DNA of 51,674 nucleotides from DTYU01 sp040757355. GTDB taxonomy: Bacteria; Bacillota; Desulfotomaculia; Desulfotomaculales; Ammonificaceae. Position numbers and translations under genes: made by a program. The notes beneath the pieces were generated by a model that did no database searches, was not told the DNA's origin, and saw nothing but the letters and a program-made list of their open reading frames with translations. Below are positions 26,928 to 34,958 of this stretch, one piece after another. Position 1 is the first letter of the stretch. Every line of letters starts with the position of its first letter. The stretch is taken from assembly GCA_040757355.1 (NCBI GenBank), contig JBFLWY010000020.1, positions 1-51,674 on the forward strand, given 5' to 3'.

Positions 26928-27160
26928 AACCGGCTGGCCGGGCGGTTTGAACGCTGGTCCGGCCAGGAGCGCACCAGAAGACGAATGGACAGGGTGTTGT
27001 CCTGGCTGGAGGGGCAGGGGGGCCTGCAGCCGGGGATGGAAGTGCTGGACATCAGTACCGGTACGGGTGTCTTCACCCTTCCCCTTGATCGCCGGGCGGG
27101 GAGGGTGACCGCCCTGGAGCCGGCCCCGGCCAATGCCTGGCTCAAAGAGCAAGTTCCTCC
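26928..27160 (+). pseudogene. Remnant of a SAM methyltransferase N-terminus
   Basis: After a TGA at 26925, the frame reads NRLAGRFERWSGQERTRRRM and then MEVLDISTGTGVFTLPL, a recognisable methyltransferase motif I region, and VTALEPAPA, the acidic motif. The similarity stops at about 27145 where other sequence begins. No ribosome site or full-length frame is present. It appears to be a truncated relative of the methyltransferase family seen at 24934-25698. Confidence 0.65.
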
Positions 27161-27320
27161 TGCAGGTCGCGTACCTCGATGCCGGGTATCGGTTTGAGTG
27201 TTTCGGGTCGGTTGTAATCGATGGGGACAGCAAAAATGAGGGGTGGTATTTACCGCGAGGCGCTTCAAAAATTCTTTACCGGCTTCAAGCGGGAAGAGGT
27301 AAGTGTCGATGGTGTATGGG
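27142..27320 (-). pseudogene. Possible decayed gene end on the minus strand
   Basis: Read on the minus strand, 27251-27142 gives IFAVPIDYNRPETLKPIPG and then EVRDLQEELAL followed by a stop. Further upstream, in a different frame, lies TYLFPLEAGKEFLKRLAVN. The frame change falls at a run of five A (27231-27236, plus strand). It reads like the tail of a real protein broken by a frameshift. I do not recognise the family. Confidence 0.3.
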
Positions 27321-27353
27321 GTTTTTACCGGAGCAAAAGGGAGGTGCTGTTTT

Positions 27354-28097
27354 ATGCTCAAAGTTGTTCAGGGGCACGAGATCTGGGTGTTGCCGGAGGT
27401 GTCGCACGTGCATGAGGGGCGCGAGGCGCGCTGCCGCGTATTTTACGGGCACGCGGGCCGGCCGGACGGCCTGGCGGATCTGAGCCGCCTTGCCGCCTGG
27501 GCGGCGGCGCCGGACGGCAGGCGGATAGCCGCGTCCTTAGGGCCGGGGGACAACACCTTTCACTTCGCCCGGTTTACGCCCGATCAGGACGGCTTCTGGG
27601 CGGTGACGGTGGAAAACGACGTGGGGCCGGTGGCGATCACCAAAGACGGCTTTTACCGCCGGGGCACCCGCAAGGATTATCCTGACGCCCGCGAAGTCGG
27701 TTATTATTACCAGTACGCCAAGACCTATGTCCAGGTGGGACATTTCTGCGAAAGCTGCGGCGTGACCCGGCCGCCGGGGGTGGCGGACTTGGGTCACGAC
27801 CTGGAACTGGTACTGGCGCCGGGCGTTTTGCGGGTGGGCGACGCGGTGCTCCTGGAGGTGCGTTACCAGGGCCGGCCGCTGGCCGGGGCGGAGGTGAAGG
27901 CCGCCTGGAGCCTCCGGGAAGAAGAGGGCTGGGCGCTTTGCGCGACCGCGGACGAAGCGGGACGAGTGTGGTTTAACTTAAGCCACCCCGGCCACTGGCT
28001 CTTTTATACCGGCCACGCCGATGCGGCGCTGGGAAAAGCCGGCGAGTATGATAAGCGGGTGACAAGCGCCACGCTGGGCCTTTTCGGGGTGCGCTGA
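27354..28097 (+). CDS. DUF4198 family protein
   Basis: A 247-residue beta-rich protein of the DUF4198 type. It opens with VVQGHEIWVLPEV, matching the conserved 'H-x-W' start of the family after signal removal, though no signal peptide is visible here. A second module starts near residue 145 (LELVLAPGVLRVGDAVLLEVRYQGRPLAGAEV, partly) and ends with HPGHWLFYTGH. Several His residues and CESC near 127 could bind metal. ATG 27354 follows GGGAGGTGCTG; the frame is open back to 27303. Members are commonly near nickel/cobalt uptake genes, consistent with the neighbouring binding lipoproteins. Confidence 0.82.
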   Translation: MLKVVQGHEIWVLPEVSHVHEGREARCRVFYGHAGRPDGLADLSRLAAWAAAPDGRRIAASLGPGDNTFHFARFTPDQDGFWAVTVENDVGPVAITKDGFYRRGTRKDYPDAREVGYYYQYAKTYVQVGHFCESCGVTRPPGVADLGHDLELVLAPGVLRVGDAVLLEVRYQGRPLAGAEVKAAWSLREEEGWALCATADEAGRVWFNLSHPGHWLFYTGHADAALGKAGEYDKRVTSATLGLFGVR

Positions 28098-28225
28098 GGC
28101 TTTTGGAATTCCGGGTTAACGGAAGGGGCGAATTCGGCGGCGGGGCGCCGGACGGTTCATAGCACCTGTCTCAAAAAGGCCGGCGTTCAGTAAAAAGAAG
28201 CACTAATTATATGGGGGGACTATTT

Positions 28226-29791
28226 ATGAAGCGTATTCTCAAGAAAATTTCGGTTTTGGCTTTATTATTTGTGTTTTCGGTCGCTGCCTTCGGTCTGGGC
28301 GGCTGCGGCCGGCAGGAGGCGGTGCAGGCGCCGGCGGCGGAGCTGGTGGTGGGCGTGGGCGAAGACGCCAACAAGCCGGACTTCGCCGAGATCGGCGTTC
28401 TGTCGCCGAACGCAAATATCTGCGAGAGCCTGGTGAAGCTGTCGCCGGACTTCAAGGCGGAGCCCTTGCTGGCTACGAAATGGGAGTACACCGGCGGCAA
28501 TATCTGGCGGTTCACCCTTCGCCGGGGGGTCAAGTTCCACAACGGCCGGGAGTTTACGGCGGACGCGGTGAAGTACACGTTTGAGCAGGCGATGCGCCCC
28601 ACAGGCAAGTCAATGCTGCACCTCAAGGAAGTCAAAGTCGTTGACAAATACACCGTGGAGATCGTTACCGCGGAGCCGAATATGGTGGTCCCGGAAATCA
28701 TCACCCATCCCCTGTACGGTATCCGCTGTCCCGGCACCGACCCGGCTGCCCGCCCCGTGGGCACAGGGCCCTTCAAATTCACGCGTTACGAAAAGGACAA
28801 AGAGCTGGTGGTGGAAAAGAACCCGGCTTACTGGGGGACGCCGGCCAGGCTCGACCGGATCACCTTCAAGTATATCCCCGACGCCAACACGCGGATAATG
28901 GCGCTCAAGGCGGGGGAGGTTGACGTCATCAAGGAAATCCCGCGCGAGATGGTCGGGCAGCTAAGCAAGGAAAAGGGTATACAGGTTCTGGCTTCGCCTC
29001 CGGGCGGCATCTATATCGTTTTCGAGGTGCGGATGAACAAGCGTGACGGCGCCGCGGCCGATAAGCGCGTCCGCCAGGCGCTGGCCTATGCTATCAACCG
29101 CCGGGCGATTGTAGACGAGGTCTGGGAAGGAAATGCGGCAGTGGGCCGGACCTGGCTGCCGGCAGGCATGTTAGGCGGATCCGGGAACGTTATTGAAGGA
29201 TTTGAATACAATCCGGAAAAGGCAAAACGCCTGCTTGAAGAGGCCGGCTGGAAGCCCGGCCCCGACGGGATCAGGGTAAAAAACGGACGCCGCCTGGCGG
29301 TGACGATCATTTCCGGGTTTCCTTCGGCGGCGGAGCTGAAACCGGTTCCGGAGGTTGTCCAGCAGCAGTTTAAAGACGTGGGGATGGAGGCTAGGATTAT
29401 CGAGGTCTCCGACGAGGGCGTTTACGAAGATTTGCTCAAGAAAGGTGAAGGCGACCTCTGGCTCACAAAGGGGAACCAGAACAACGCCGATCCCACCTTC
29501 GGGCCGCAACTGCTCCACCACAGCAAGGGCTACTACGGCGAAATGTGCGGCAATCCCTGGTGGGGCGGCGAGGACTTCGACCGGTTAATTGACGCGGCGC
29601 GAACTACGGCGGACCCCGGAGAAAGGACGCGGTTGGTCGCGGAGGCGCTGGACCTGCTGATTGACCGGGAAACGGTGGTCATCCCGATCGCCGCGCTGTC
29701 CAACGTCTATGCGGCGAATGGAAAGGTCAGGGATCTGACGCCGCACCCCGCCGACGTTAACACCCGGTGGGAAAACGTTTCCGTCCGGTAG
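28226..29791 (+). CDS. Second peptide/nickel-type substrate-binding lipoprotein
   Basis: A 521-residue family-5 binding protein with a lipobox Cys27 (GLGGC). Visible features are FTLRRGVKFHNGREFTADAV near residue 95, GTGPFKFTRYEKDKELVVEKN near 180 (partly) and YNPEKAKRLLEEAGW near 325. ATG 28226 follows TGGGGGGAC; an upstream in-frame ATG at 28211 lacks a ribosome site. It is GC-rich, unlike the importer operon at 19.5-24.9 kb, and has no permease of its own nearby. It may feed the same importer or be the survivor of another. It lies between a DUF4198 gene and a hydrolase-cupin gene. Confidence 0.87.
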   Translation: MKRILKKISVLALLFVFSVAAFGLGGCGRQEAVQAPAAELVVGVGEDANKPDFAEIGVLSPNANICESLVKLSPDFKAEPLLATKWEYTGGNIWRFTLRRGVKFHNGREFTADAVKYTFEQAMRPTGKSMLHLKEVKVVDKYTVEIVTAEPNMVVPEIITHPLYGIRCPGTDPAARPVGTGPFKFTRYEKDKELVVEKNPAYWGTPARLDRITFKYIPDANTRIMALKAGEVDVIKEIPREMVGQLSKEKGIQVLASPPGGIYIVFEVRMNKRDGAAADKRVRQALAYAINRRAIVDEVWEGNAAVGRTWLPAGMLGGSGNVIEGFEYNPEKAKRLLEEAGWKPGPDGIRVKNGRRLAVTIISGFPSAAELKPVPEVVQQQFKDVGMEARIIEVSDEGVYEDLLKKGEGDLWLTKGNQNNADPTFGPQLLHHSKGYYGEMCGNPWWGGEDFDRLIDAARTTADPGERTRLVAEALDLLIDRETVVIPIAALSNVYAANGKVRDLTPHPADVNTRWENVSVR

Positions 29792-29812
29792 CGGTCGGCA
29801 GGGGTGAGCGGA

Positions 29813-31363
29813 ATGGCAAAAGGGGTTGCGGTACTGACAGGCTATGTTGAAAAGGAGATAACGGTTCCCTCCGAAGGAACCCTTCTCGCGGGCACGCTGC
29901 TGCTGCCCCGAGCCGAAGGGCGGTTTCCATGTGTGGTCATCGCCGGGGGAACAATGTCGCACACCCGCGACGGGGCGCTGGTGGACCCTGAACGGGAAGT
30001 CCCGCCGCGCGATGCTTTGAGGCGGCTGGCCTGGAATTTGGCGGCGGCGGGCTATGCTTCGATACGCTGGGACAAGCGCGGCTACGGCGGCACGCCGCCG
30101 GGGCCGCGCCCCACCGCCTACGTGGACGAGACGGCCGACCTGATCGCCATGATGAACTTCGCCCGCCAACACCCCCAAATATCGGAGGTGGTGGCGGCGG
30201 GTGAAAGCGCCGGGGCTTACCTCGCCTGCCTGGCGGCTGAGAGGGGTGTCCGGGCCGACGCTTACGCCTTTTTGGGGGCTTTATGCAGCTCCGTGGAAAA
30301 TCTTTACGCTTACAATTACGGCCGTTTGCTTGAGTATGCTTCCCAGAACGAGGAAAACCGCCGCTGGGCCGAAGAAAAGGCGCCTTTCGCGCTGGCGCTC
30401 GGCAGGCACTACCAGGCGATGATTGCGGCCGCCCGGCGGGGCGAGGTAAGCTACGCGCTGCAATACGCCGGCCGGACGCGGGTAGTCCCCCTGGTGCGGC
30501 TGCGGGAGGAGTTGGCGGAGCCGGCGGACGGGCAGTTCCGCCACATCACCGCGCCGGTGCTGATTCTTCACGGCGACCAGGATCTGAACGTACCGCCGGA
30601 GGATGCGGCGAGGGCCGAGCGGATATTACGGGAAGCCGGCAACCGGGACGTCGTCCGGATTATGGTTCCCCATGCGGATCACAGTTTTCAGGTAGCGGCC
30701 TCCGACCCGGAAACAAGGATGCGGGAGCGGCATTCTTTCGCGAGCTTTACCCGGCCTTACAGCGAAGACCTTTACACGGCGCTGGTCGCCTGGCTGCTTC
30801 GGGTTGCACCTACGCCTCTGGAGGGCCGGGAACTGCCGCCGCCGGTAGAGAGACCAAGGAGGGGAGTAGCGGCCTGGGAGGGTATCCGGGTGGTGGACGA
30901 CGTGACGGACGCCGCAGAAAATCCCGGCGTAGATACGCTGGAAGGCCGCATCGGCCCGCTCCTGAAAGGAGAAGGCTGCCAGGCCCACTACATCGAAATG
31001 CCGCCGGGGCTTTACTGCGCCGAGCACCCCCACGCCACGGAGAGCCTGATCTTTACCGTGCGCGGACGGTGGGTATTGGCGAGCGGCGGCACCAGAAGGC
31101 TGATGCAGCCGGGCGCGCTTTTCTGGTTCGGGGCAGGTACCCCGACAGGCTACGAGGTGCCTTTTGACGAGCCGGCGTTTATCCTGATTTTCAAGGGACA
31201 ACGGAGCGAGGAGGACGACAAGGCTTTCTTTGAGTATCTTCGCGGGCTGGCCGAACGGCTGAAGCAGGAGCAGGCGGCGGGTCAGCCTTTCCTGCTGGAA
31301 GAGCTGCCGCCTGAGCACCCGGCCGTTGTTTTCAGCAGCCGGCTAACTGACAATAAAGGTTAA
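29813..31363 (+). CDS. Alpha/beta hydrolase fused to a cupin domain
   Basis: A 516-residue two-domain protein. The N-terminal alpha/beta hydrolase (about 10-345) shows the nucleophile elbow GESAG near residue 129, an acid in HGDQDLNVP near 252 and the catalytic His in PHADHSF near 287, so the Ser-Asp-His triad looks complete. The C-terminal part (about 385-490) is a cupin with HPHATES near 405 and LMQPGALFWFGAGTPTGYEVP (partly), supplying possible metal ligands. ATG 29813 fits the AGGGGTG site; GTG 29804 is the alternative. It begins 21 bp after the binding-lipoprotein gene, so the two are probably cotranscribed. Hydrolysis of an imported metal-ligand ester or amide is a reasonable but unproved role. 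Confidence 0.82.
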   Translation: MAKGVAVLTGYVEKEITVPSEGTLLAGTLLLPRAEGRFPCVVIAGGTMSHTRDGALVDPEREVPPRDALRRLAWNLAAAGYASIRWDKRGYGGTPPGPRPTAYVDETADLIAMMNFARQHPQISEVVAAGESAGAYLACLAAERGVRADAYAFLGALCSSVENLYAYNYGRLLEYASQNEENRRWAEEKAPFALALGRHYQAMIAAARRGEVSYALQYAGRTRVVPLVRLREELAEPADGQFRHITAPVLILHGDQDLNVPPEDAARAERILREAGNRDVVRIMVPHADHSFQVAASDPETRMRERHSFASFTRPYSEDLYTALVAWLLRVAPTPLEGRELPPPVERPRRGVAAWEGIRVVDDVTDAAENPGVDTLEGRIGPLLKGEGCQAHYIEMPPGLYCAEHPHATESLIFTVRGRWVLASGGTRRLMQPGALFWFGAGTPTGYEVPFDEPAFILIFKGQRSEEDDKAFFEYLRGLAERLKQEQAAGQPFLLEELPPEHPAVVFSSRLTDNKG

Positions 31364-31608
31364 GATAATAATCCTCTTGCTGGACCGATTCTTCTTTACG
31401 GAAGGAAAACCACCGCCGGAGACGAAAGTATAACTGTCGGCAAACAATATCTACTTGAAGTGCTAACAGCAGAGACTTGCAGAGTAAGTTTTCTTAATTA
31501 TACGACCGTTAGGACAAGAATTTTGCTCCTTGGGGTGGGGTTTGTTGCTGCTAGACTAGTTTTTCGGTAACTTTGTTATTACCAAACCGAATGGGGGTGT
31601 CCCGGAGG
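31364..31608 (+). other. Intergenic region with an in-frame open stretch after the hydrolase stop
   Basis: Beyond the TAA at 31361-31363 the same frame stays open for 68 codons to TAA 31568-31570, encoding a sequence with ILLYGRKTTAGDES and a hydrophobic end. There is no start codon or ribosome site for it. It may be a readthrough extension, a remnant of a longer protein, or chance. Confidence 0.3.
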
Positions 31609-33381
31609 ATGAGGGAGCGGGTCAATATAGACACGGATGTGCTAATTATCGGCGGTGGGACAGCAGGTTGCCTGGCGGCTTGGGAAGCGCGGCAGGTGGG
31701 CGGCCCTGATCTGAGGATTACCATTATGGAAAGGGCCAACATCCGCCACAGCGGTTCCCTGGCGGCAGGGCAGAACGCGCTGAACGCCTACATCAACCAG
31801 GGGACGCCGGAAGACTGGGTGGCTTACGTCCGGTACGACCTCTGCGGCGCGCCGGTACGAGAGGATATACTCTTGAGCGTAGGTCGAGAGCTTAATGAAA
31901 CCGTGGCGATGATGGAGAAAGAAGGACTCCCGATCAAGAAGGACGTGGACGGGCGTTACCTAGCGCGCGGAAAATGGAACATCGAGGTGAACGGGCGGTT
32001 TTTAAAACCCATTACCGCTAAAATGGCTGAAAAGGCCGGCGCGCAGATTTTGAACTGGGTGTACGTGACGGAGCTGCTCAAAAAAGACAACCGCTGCGTC
32101 GGTGCCGTGGGTTTCGGCGCCCGGGACGGCAGGTTTTACGTAGTTAGGGCGAAGGCAGTGCTGGTTGCGTCAGGCGGAGCGGCCGGTATTTGGCGGCCGC
32201 GCTGCGGGGGCGATGCGCACCACCGCATCTGGTCCGTTCCCTTCAACACCGGCGCCAGTTATGCAATGATGAAGCGGATCGGGGCGGAAATGACCGGTTT
32301 TGATACCCGGATGATACCTGTGCGACTCAAGGACACATACGCTCCGGCCGGAACACTGGCCATCGGTGCAAACGCACCGATGGTGAACGCCCTGGGTGAG
32401 GTTTTCATGCTGGAGAAAGAAGAGTACGTCCGGATGGGCGGGCATACTGCGCCTACGCCCGTGCGGGTGTGGGCGTGTTATAAGGAGATCGCGGCCGGCC
32501 GGGGACCCATTTTTATGGATACCACCAAAGGCGATCCCGAAAAGGTGGCGGGTTTGCGGGAACAGTACCTGGACATGTCGCCGAGCACCGTTCTCTACTG
32601 GGGGGCACACGACATCGACCCGGCGCGGGATCCGATCGAAATCGAGGGTGACTCCCCGTTCCTCGTCGGAGCGCATGCCGCCTGCTGCGGCGCCTGGACA
32701 ACCGGTACGACGCGGATGACGACGGTCCCCGGGCTTTTTGCCAGCGGCGAGGCTCTGGGCCAGGCACCGTCGCGCTTCATTTCCGGGTCTTGGACCTGCG
32801 GCCGGATCGCGGGCCGGAATATGGTCAAATGGATAATGGAAAACGGCGTTGACCTGGTGGAGCTCGACCAGGAGGAAACAGCATATCTTGAGGAGATTAC
32901 CTTCGCGCCCATCGGGCGGTGGGTGAAGCAGGATGTATACACCAACGGAAAACCCGTTACGGGAATCATGCCGAAGGAAATGGAAGAGCATATGCAAAAC
33001 GTTATGGAAGATTACTGCGGCGGGAGGGTGCGGCATTTCTCGGTGAGCGACCCGTACCTGGACATCGCCAGGAAACGAATCAACCGGCTCCGCCGCGACC
33101 AACTCAAGTACCTCATGGCGTCGGACCTGTTTGAACTGCAGCAGGCCTGGGACGTGATTAACCGGCTGGACTGCTGCCAGCTCACTATCGAACACATAAG
33201 CTACCGGAAAGAGACACGGTTCCTGGGATACGTGAACCGCACCGACTACCCGGAACGCAACGATGCGGAATACGACTGCTTTATCTGTTCGGTGTGGAAC
33301 CCGGATACAGACGAACTGACCTTCAAGAGGTATCCCTATGAGCAAATTGTTCCTGGCGACAGGACGAAAGAGACGGTCTGA
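31609..33381 (+). CDS. AprA-like FAD-dependent oxidoreductase (fumarate reductase/APS reductase family)
   Basis: A flavoprotein of 590 residues in the fumarate reductase/succinate dehydrogenase/AprA superfamily. It has the N-terminal FAD motif VLIIGGGTAGCLAAWEA near residue 9, SGSLAAGQNALNAYI near 43, FNTGASYAMMKRIGAEMTGF near 213 and the late FAD contact TVPGLFASGEALGQAPSRF near 375. The pattern and the ferredoxin partner downstream resemble dissimilatory APS reductase AprA, but it is shorter than the ~650 residues usual for AprA and the loops differ. The true substrate is therefore uncertain. Start choice is difficult: ATG 31609, GTG 31597 and ATG 31591 are all in frame and none has an ideal ribosome site. 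Confidence 0.78.
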   Translation: MRERVNIDTDVLIIGGGTAGCLAAWEARQVGGPDLRITIMERANIRHSGSLAAGQNALNAYINQGTPEDWVAYVRYDLCGAPVREDILLSVGRELNETVAMMEKEGLPIKKDVDGRYLARGKWNIEVNGRFLKPITAKMAEKAGAQILNWVYVTELLKKDNRCVGAVGFGARDGRFYVVRAKAVLVASGGAAGIWRPRCGGDAHHRIWSVPFNTGASYAMMKRIGAEMTGFDTRMIPVRLKDTYAPAGTLAIGANAPMVNALGEVFMLEKEEYVRMGGHTAPTPVRVWACYKEIAAGRGPIFMDTTKGDPEKVAGLREQYLDMSPSTVLYWGAHDIDPARDPIEIEGDSPFLVGAHAACCGAWTTGTTRMTTVPGLFASGEALGQAPSRFISGSWTCGRIAGRNMVKWIMENGVDLVELDQEETAYLEEITFAPIGRWVKQDVYTNGKPVTGIMPKEMEEHMQNVMEDYCGGRVRHFSVSDPYLDIARKRINRLRRDQLKYLMASDLFELQQAWDVINRLDCCQLTIEHISYRKETRFLGYVNRTDYPERNDAEYDCFICSVWNPDTDELTFKRYPYEQIVPGDRTKETV

Positions 33382-33498
33382 GCCCGAAGCAACCGCAGCG
33401 TTCTTTAAGGAACAACCCAGATTTGCAGCAAGAAACTCGCCTATTGCCTAAATGTTAGGTCGGTTAAGAAACCCGGAGGCCGCGAAAATCGAGGTCGG

Positions 33499-33597
33499 CC
33501 CAGCACTCAACTCGGCAGTCGAAGGCATAATTCTCAGACAGATGCCTATTCTCGGAGAGGCAAACGGTGTTTCTCAACTGTAGGACTGAGTGCTGGT
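33499..33597. repeat. 99-bp member of the CCCAGCACTCA inverted-repeat family
   Basis: CCCAGCACTCA (33499-33509) pairs with CTGAGTGCTGG (33586-33596). The interior has its own AGGCAT/ATGCCT stem. It lies between the AprA-like and AprB-like genes and abuts the structured region that follows. Confidence 0.7.
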
Positions 33598-33800
33598 CGC
33601 CACCGGAAACGAAAATGGCGGACCCGTAAGCGTGTAACTCAGATGCTGAAGAGTACCATAAACGGAACGTGGCGAGAAGCAAGCAGAGCGCGAAGGACCG
33701 ATACCGGACGGAGCGGAGCGTACATGGAAGTACGTGAGCATCCGGCCGGTAGCGGCCGACAAAGCTATGCGTGGCTTATCGCCACGCCCCGCGAAAGAAG
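33594..33800 (+). ncRNA. Candidate structured RNA between the AprA-like and AprB-like genes
   Basis: Several compact hairpins follow one another: GGTC-GCCA with TGGC-G-GACC (33595-33622 area); CCGGA...TCCGG enclosing CGTAC/GTACG (around 33703-33746); CGGCC/GGCCG (around 33744-33759); and a perfect GCGTGGC/GCCACGC (around 33769-33787). No coding frame explains this. It ends about 30 bp before the ribosome site of the ferredoxin gene. The general look recalls HEARO/omega-type RNAs, but no IscB gene is near and I cannot confirm the class. Confidence 0.4.
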
Positions 33801-33826
33801 TGTTATTTTCTGAGGAGGAGCTATAT

Positions 33827-34171
33827 ATGCCGCCGTATGTTATACCTGAAAAATGCGATGCCTGTCAAAATGAACCCCACCCTCTGTGCGTTTCAGTCTG
33901 CCCCGGCAATCTGTTCATAATCGACGAGGCAAGTACAAAAGCCTTGTGCCGGGATCCCGGCGAATGCTGGGACTGCATGACCTGCACCATTTACTGTCCA
34001 AAGCAGGCCATCGTCACCCAGGTCCAGTACCAACTCGCACCGATACCGGCGCGGTTGGTTCCGAAGCTGGAAAAGTATAGCATTACCTGGACGCTCACAG
34101 ACTGCAAGGGGCAGGTCTACCGGATGAGAAATGTTACCATGACCGGTGGGGAGGAGGACGAAGAGGATTAA
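33827..34171 (+). CDS. AprB-like ferredoxin subunit
   Basis: A 114-residue protein with two 4Fe-4S motifs: CDACQNEPHPLCVSVCPG near residue 10, and CWDCMTCTIYCPKQ near 44. A C-terminal extension (ITWTLTDCKGQVYRMRN) matches the plan of AprB, the electron-transfer subunit of APS reductase. ATG 33827 has an excellent TGAGGAGGAG; the longer frame back to 33734 crosses the structured RNA region and is not used. The end is acidic (GGEEDEED). It should pass electrons to or from the AprA-like flavoprotein at 31609-33381. The 445-bp gap between the two genes is much larger than expected for such a pair. Confidence 0.85.
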   Translation: MPPYVIPEKCDACQNEPHPLCVSVCPGNLFIIDEASTKALCRDPGECWDCMTCTIYCPKQAIVTQVQYQLAPIPARLVPKLEKYSITWTLTDCKGQVYRMRNVTMTGGEEDEED

Positions 34172-34257
34172 CGATCCGATTAACGGGAAACGCAACTCCG
34201 GCTTACCCCGACCGGCTGACCGGTAATAGCACTGTCACCCTCCGTTTCCACCCTGCA

Positions 34258-34290
34258 ACAGACGCCTTATAGGAGTCTGTTTCGCTTTTT
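34258..34290 (+). terminator. Intrinsic terminator after the AprB-like gene
   Basis: ACAGAC and GTCTGT form a six-base stem around 11 bases, followed by TTCGCTTTTT. It lies about 90 bp after the ferredoxin stop codon and before the 6S RNA promoter. Confidence 0.55.
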
Positions 34291-34373
34291 GATCGGCATT
34301 TGGCTGCTGCACCCCTATGGCTGCCACATTTCTATGATACCTACCCGACATTCGTGGAAGACGGGGCTCACTC

Positions 34374-34402
34374 TTGCGGTGCGCTGGTAAATATGATAGT
34401 AT
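34374..34402 (+). promoter_or_regulatory. Promoter of the 6S RNA
   Basis: TTGCGG (34374-34379) and TAGTAT (34397-34402) are spaced by 17 bases, placing the start of transcription near 34409, at the left end of the 6S fold. The overlapping TATGAT (34392-34397) is an alternative -10. Confidence 0.45.
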
Positions 34403-34408
34403 ACAGAT

Positions 34409-34600
34409 AGGAGTTTACCCTGCGGTGACCGTGACCGTCTTGAAGTTTTGAGCCAACACTTATACCTTGGGAGCCCGGTCTCTGGCTGTGGCTTGCAGGC
34501 CTCGCAGCGGAGGAAGCAAAAAGCAGTTAGGAGGGCACCCACCTGTCGAGGACGGGTTCAAGGGAAACTTTAGGAGTTCACGGCATCTGCGGGGTCTTTT
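34409..34600 (+). ncRNA. ssrS: 6S RNA
   Basis: The region folds as one long interrupted hairpin. CCCTGC (34418) pairs with GCGGGG (34589), CGTGA with TCACG, AAGTTT with AAACTT and GAGCC with GGTTC. Around the large central bubble are the conserved-looking GAGCCAACAC and CCTTGGGAGCC segments on the 5' side and GGAGGGCACCCACCTGT on the 3' side. 6S RNA binds the sigma-A RNA polymerase holoenzyme and dampens transcription in stationary phase. A position upstream of mnmA matches the general arrangement in Bacillus and its relatives. The stem is followed by TCTTTTCTT. The call rests on pattern and pairing, without a covariance search. Confidence 0.8.
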
Positions 34601-34958
34601 CTTGCGTAGAAGCATTCCCGGTAGATACAACAGTTCTTCTTTGGCTATTTCCGAACCCCACTTTTGATAATCCTTTGAAGCCATGCTGTTTTTTTCTGAG
34701 ATTTTTGTGCTTTTTCACACCTTTCTTCCGCTCCGGTGCAAGTAGAAAAAACCCCGGTATTAGGTTACAATAAAAATCGGCCGGACCTGTAGGAGGGGCG
34801 AGCCTTACTTTTTTCCGGCCCGGCACTCAACAGGCAACGTAATTACCACGAAGAACAAATGAAAATACGGTTACCGCCGGTAATGAGGATGGAATACCCG
34901 CTGAGTACCGGGAGACCGGCGCGCGTAAGCGCTTATCGAAAAGGAGGCGATATCTGGG
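34601..34958 (+). other. Non-coding spacer between 6S RNA and mnmA
   Basis: No coding frame with a ribosome site is seen. It contains an inverted repeat, GGCCGGA (34779-34785) with TCCGGCC (34814-34820), and the palindromic element at 34819-34912. The ribosome site of mnmA, AAGGAGGCG, is at its right end. Confidence 0.5.
34819..34912. repeat. 94-bp member of the CCCnGCACTCAG inverted-repeat family
   Basis: CCCGGCACTCA (34819-34829) pairs with CTGAGTACCGGG (34901-34912), with one mismatch. The variable fourth base is G here and its partner is C, again preserving the pair. The interior has ATTACC/GGTAAT and TTACC-GCC-GGTAA stems. It ends about 45 bp before the mnmA start. Confidence 0.6.
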
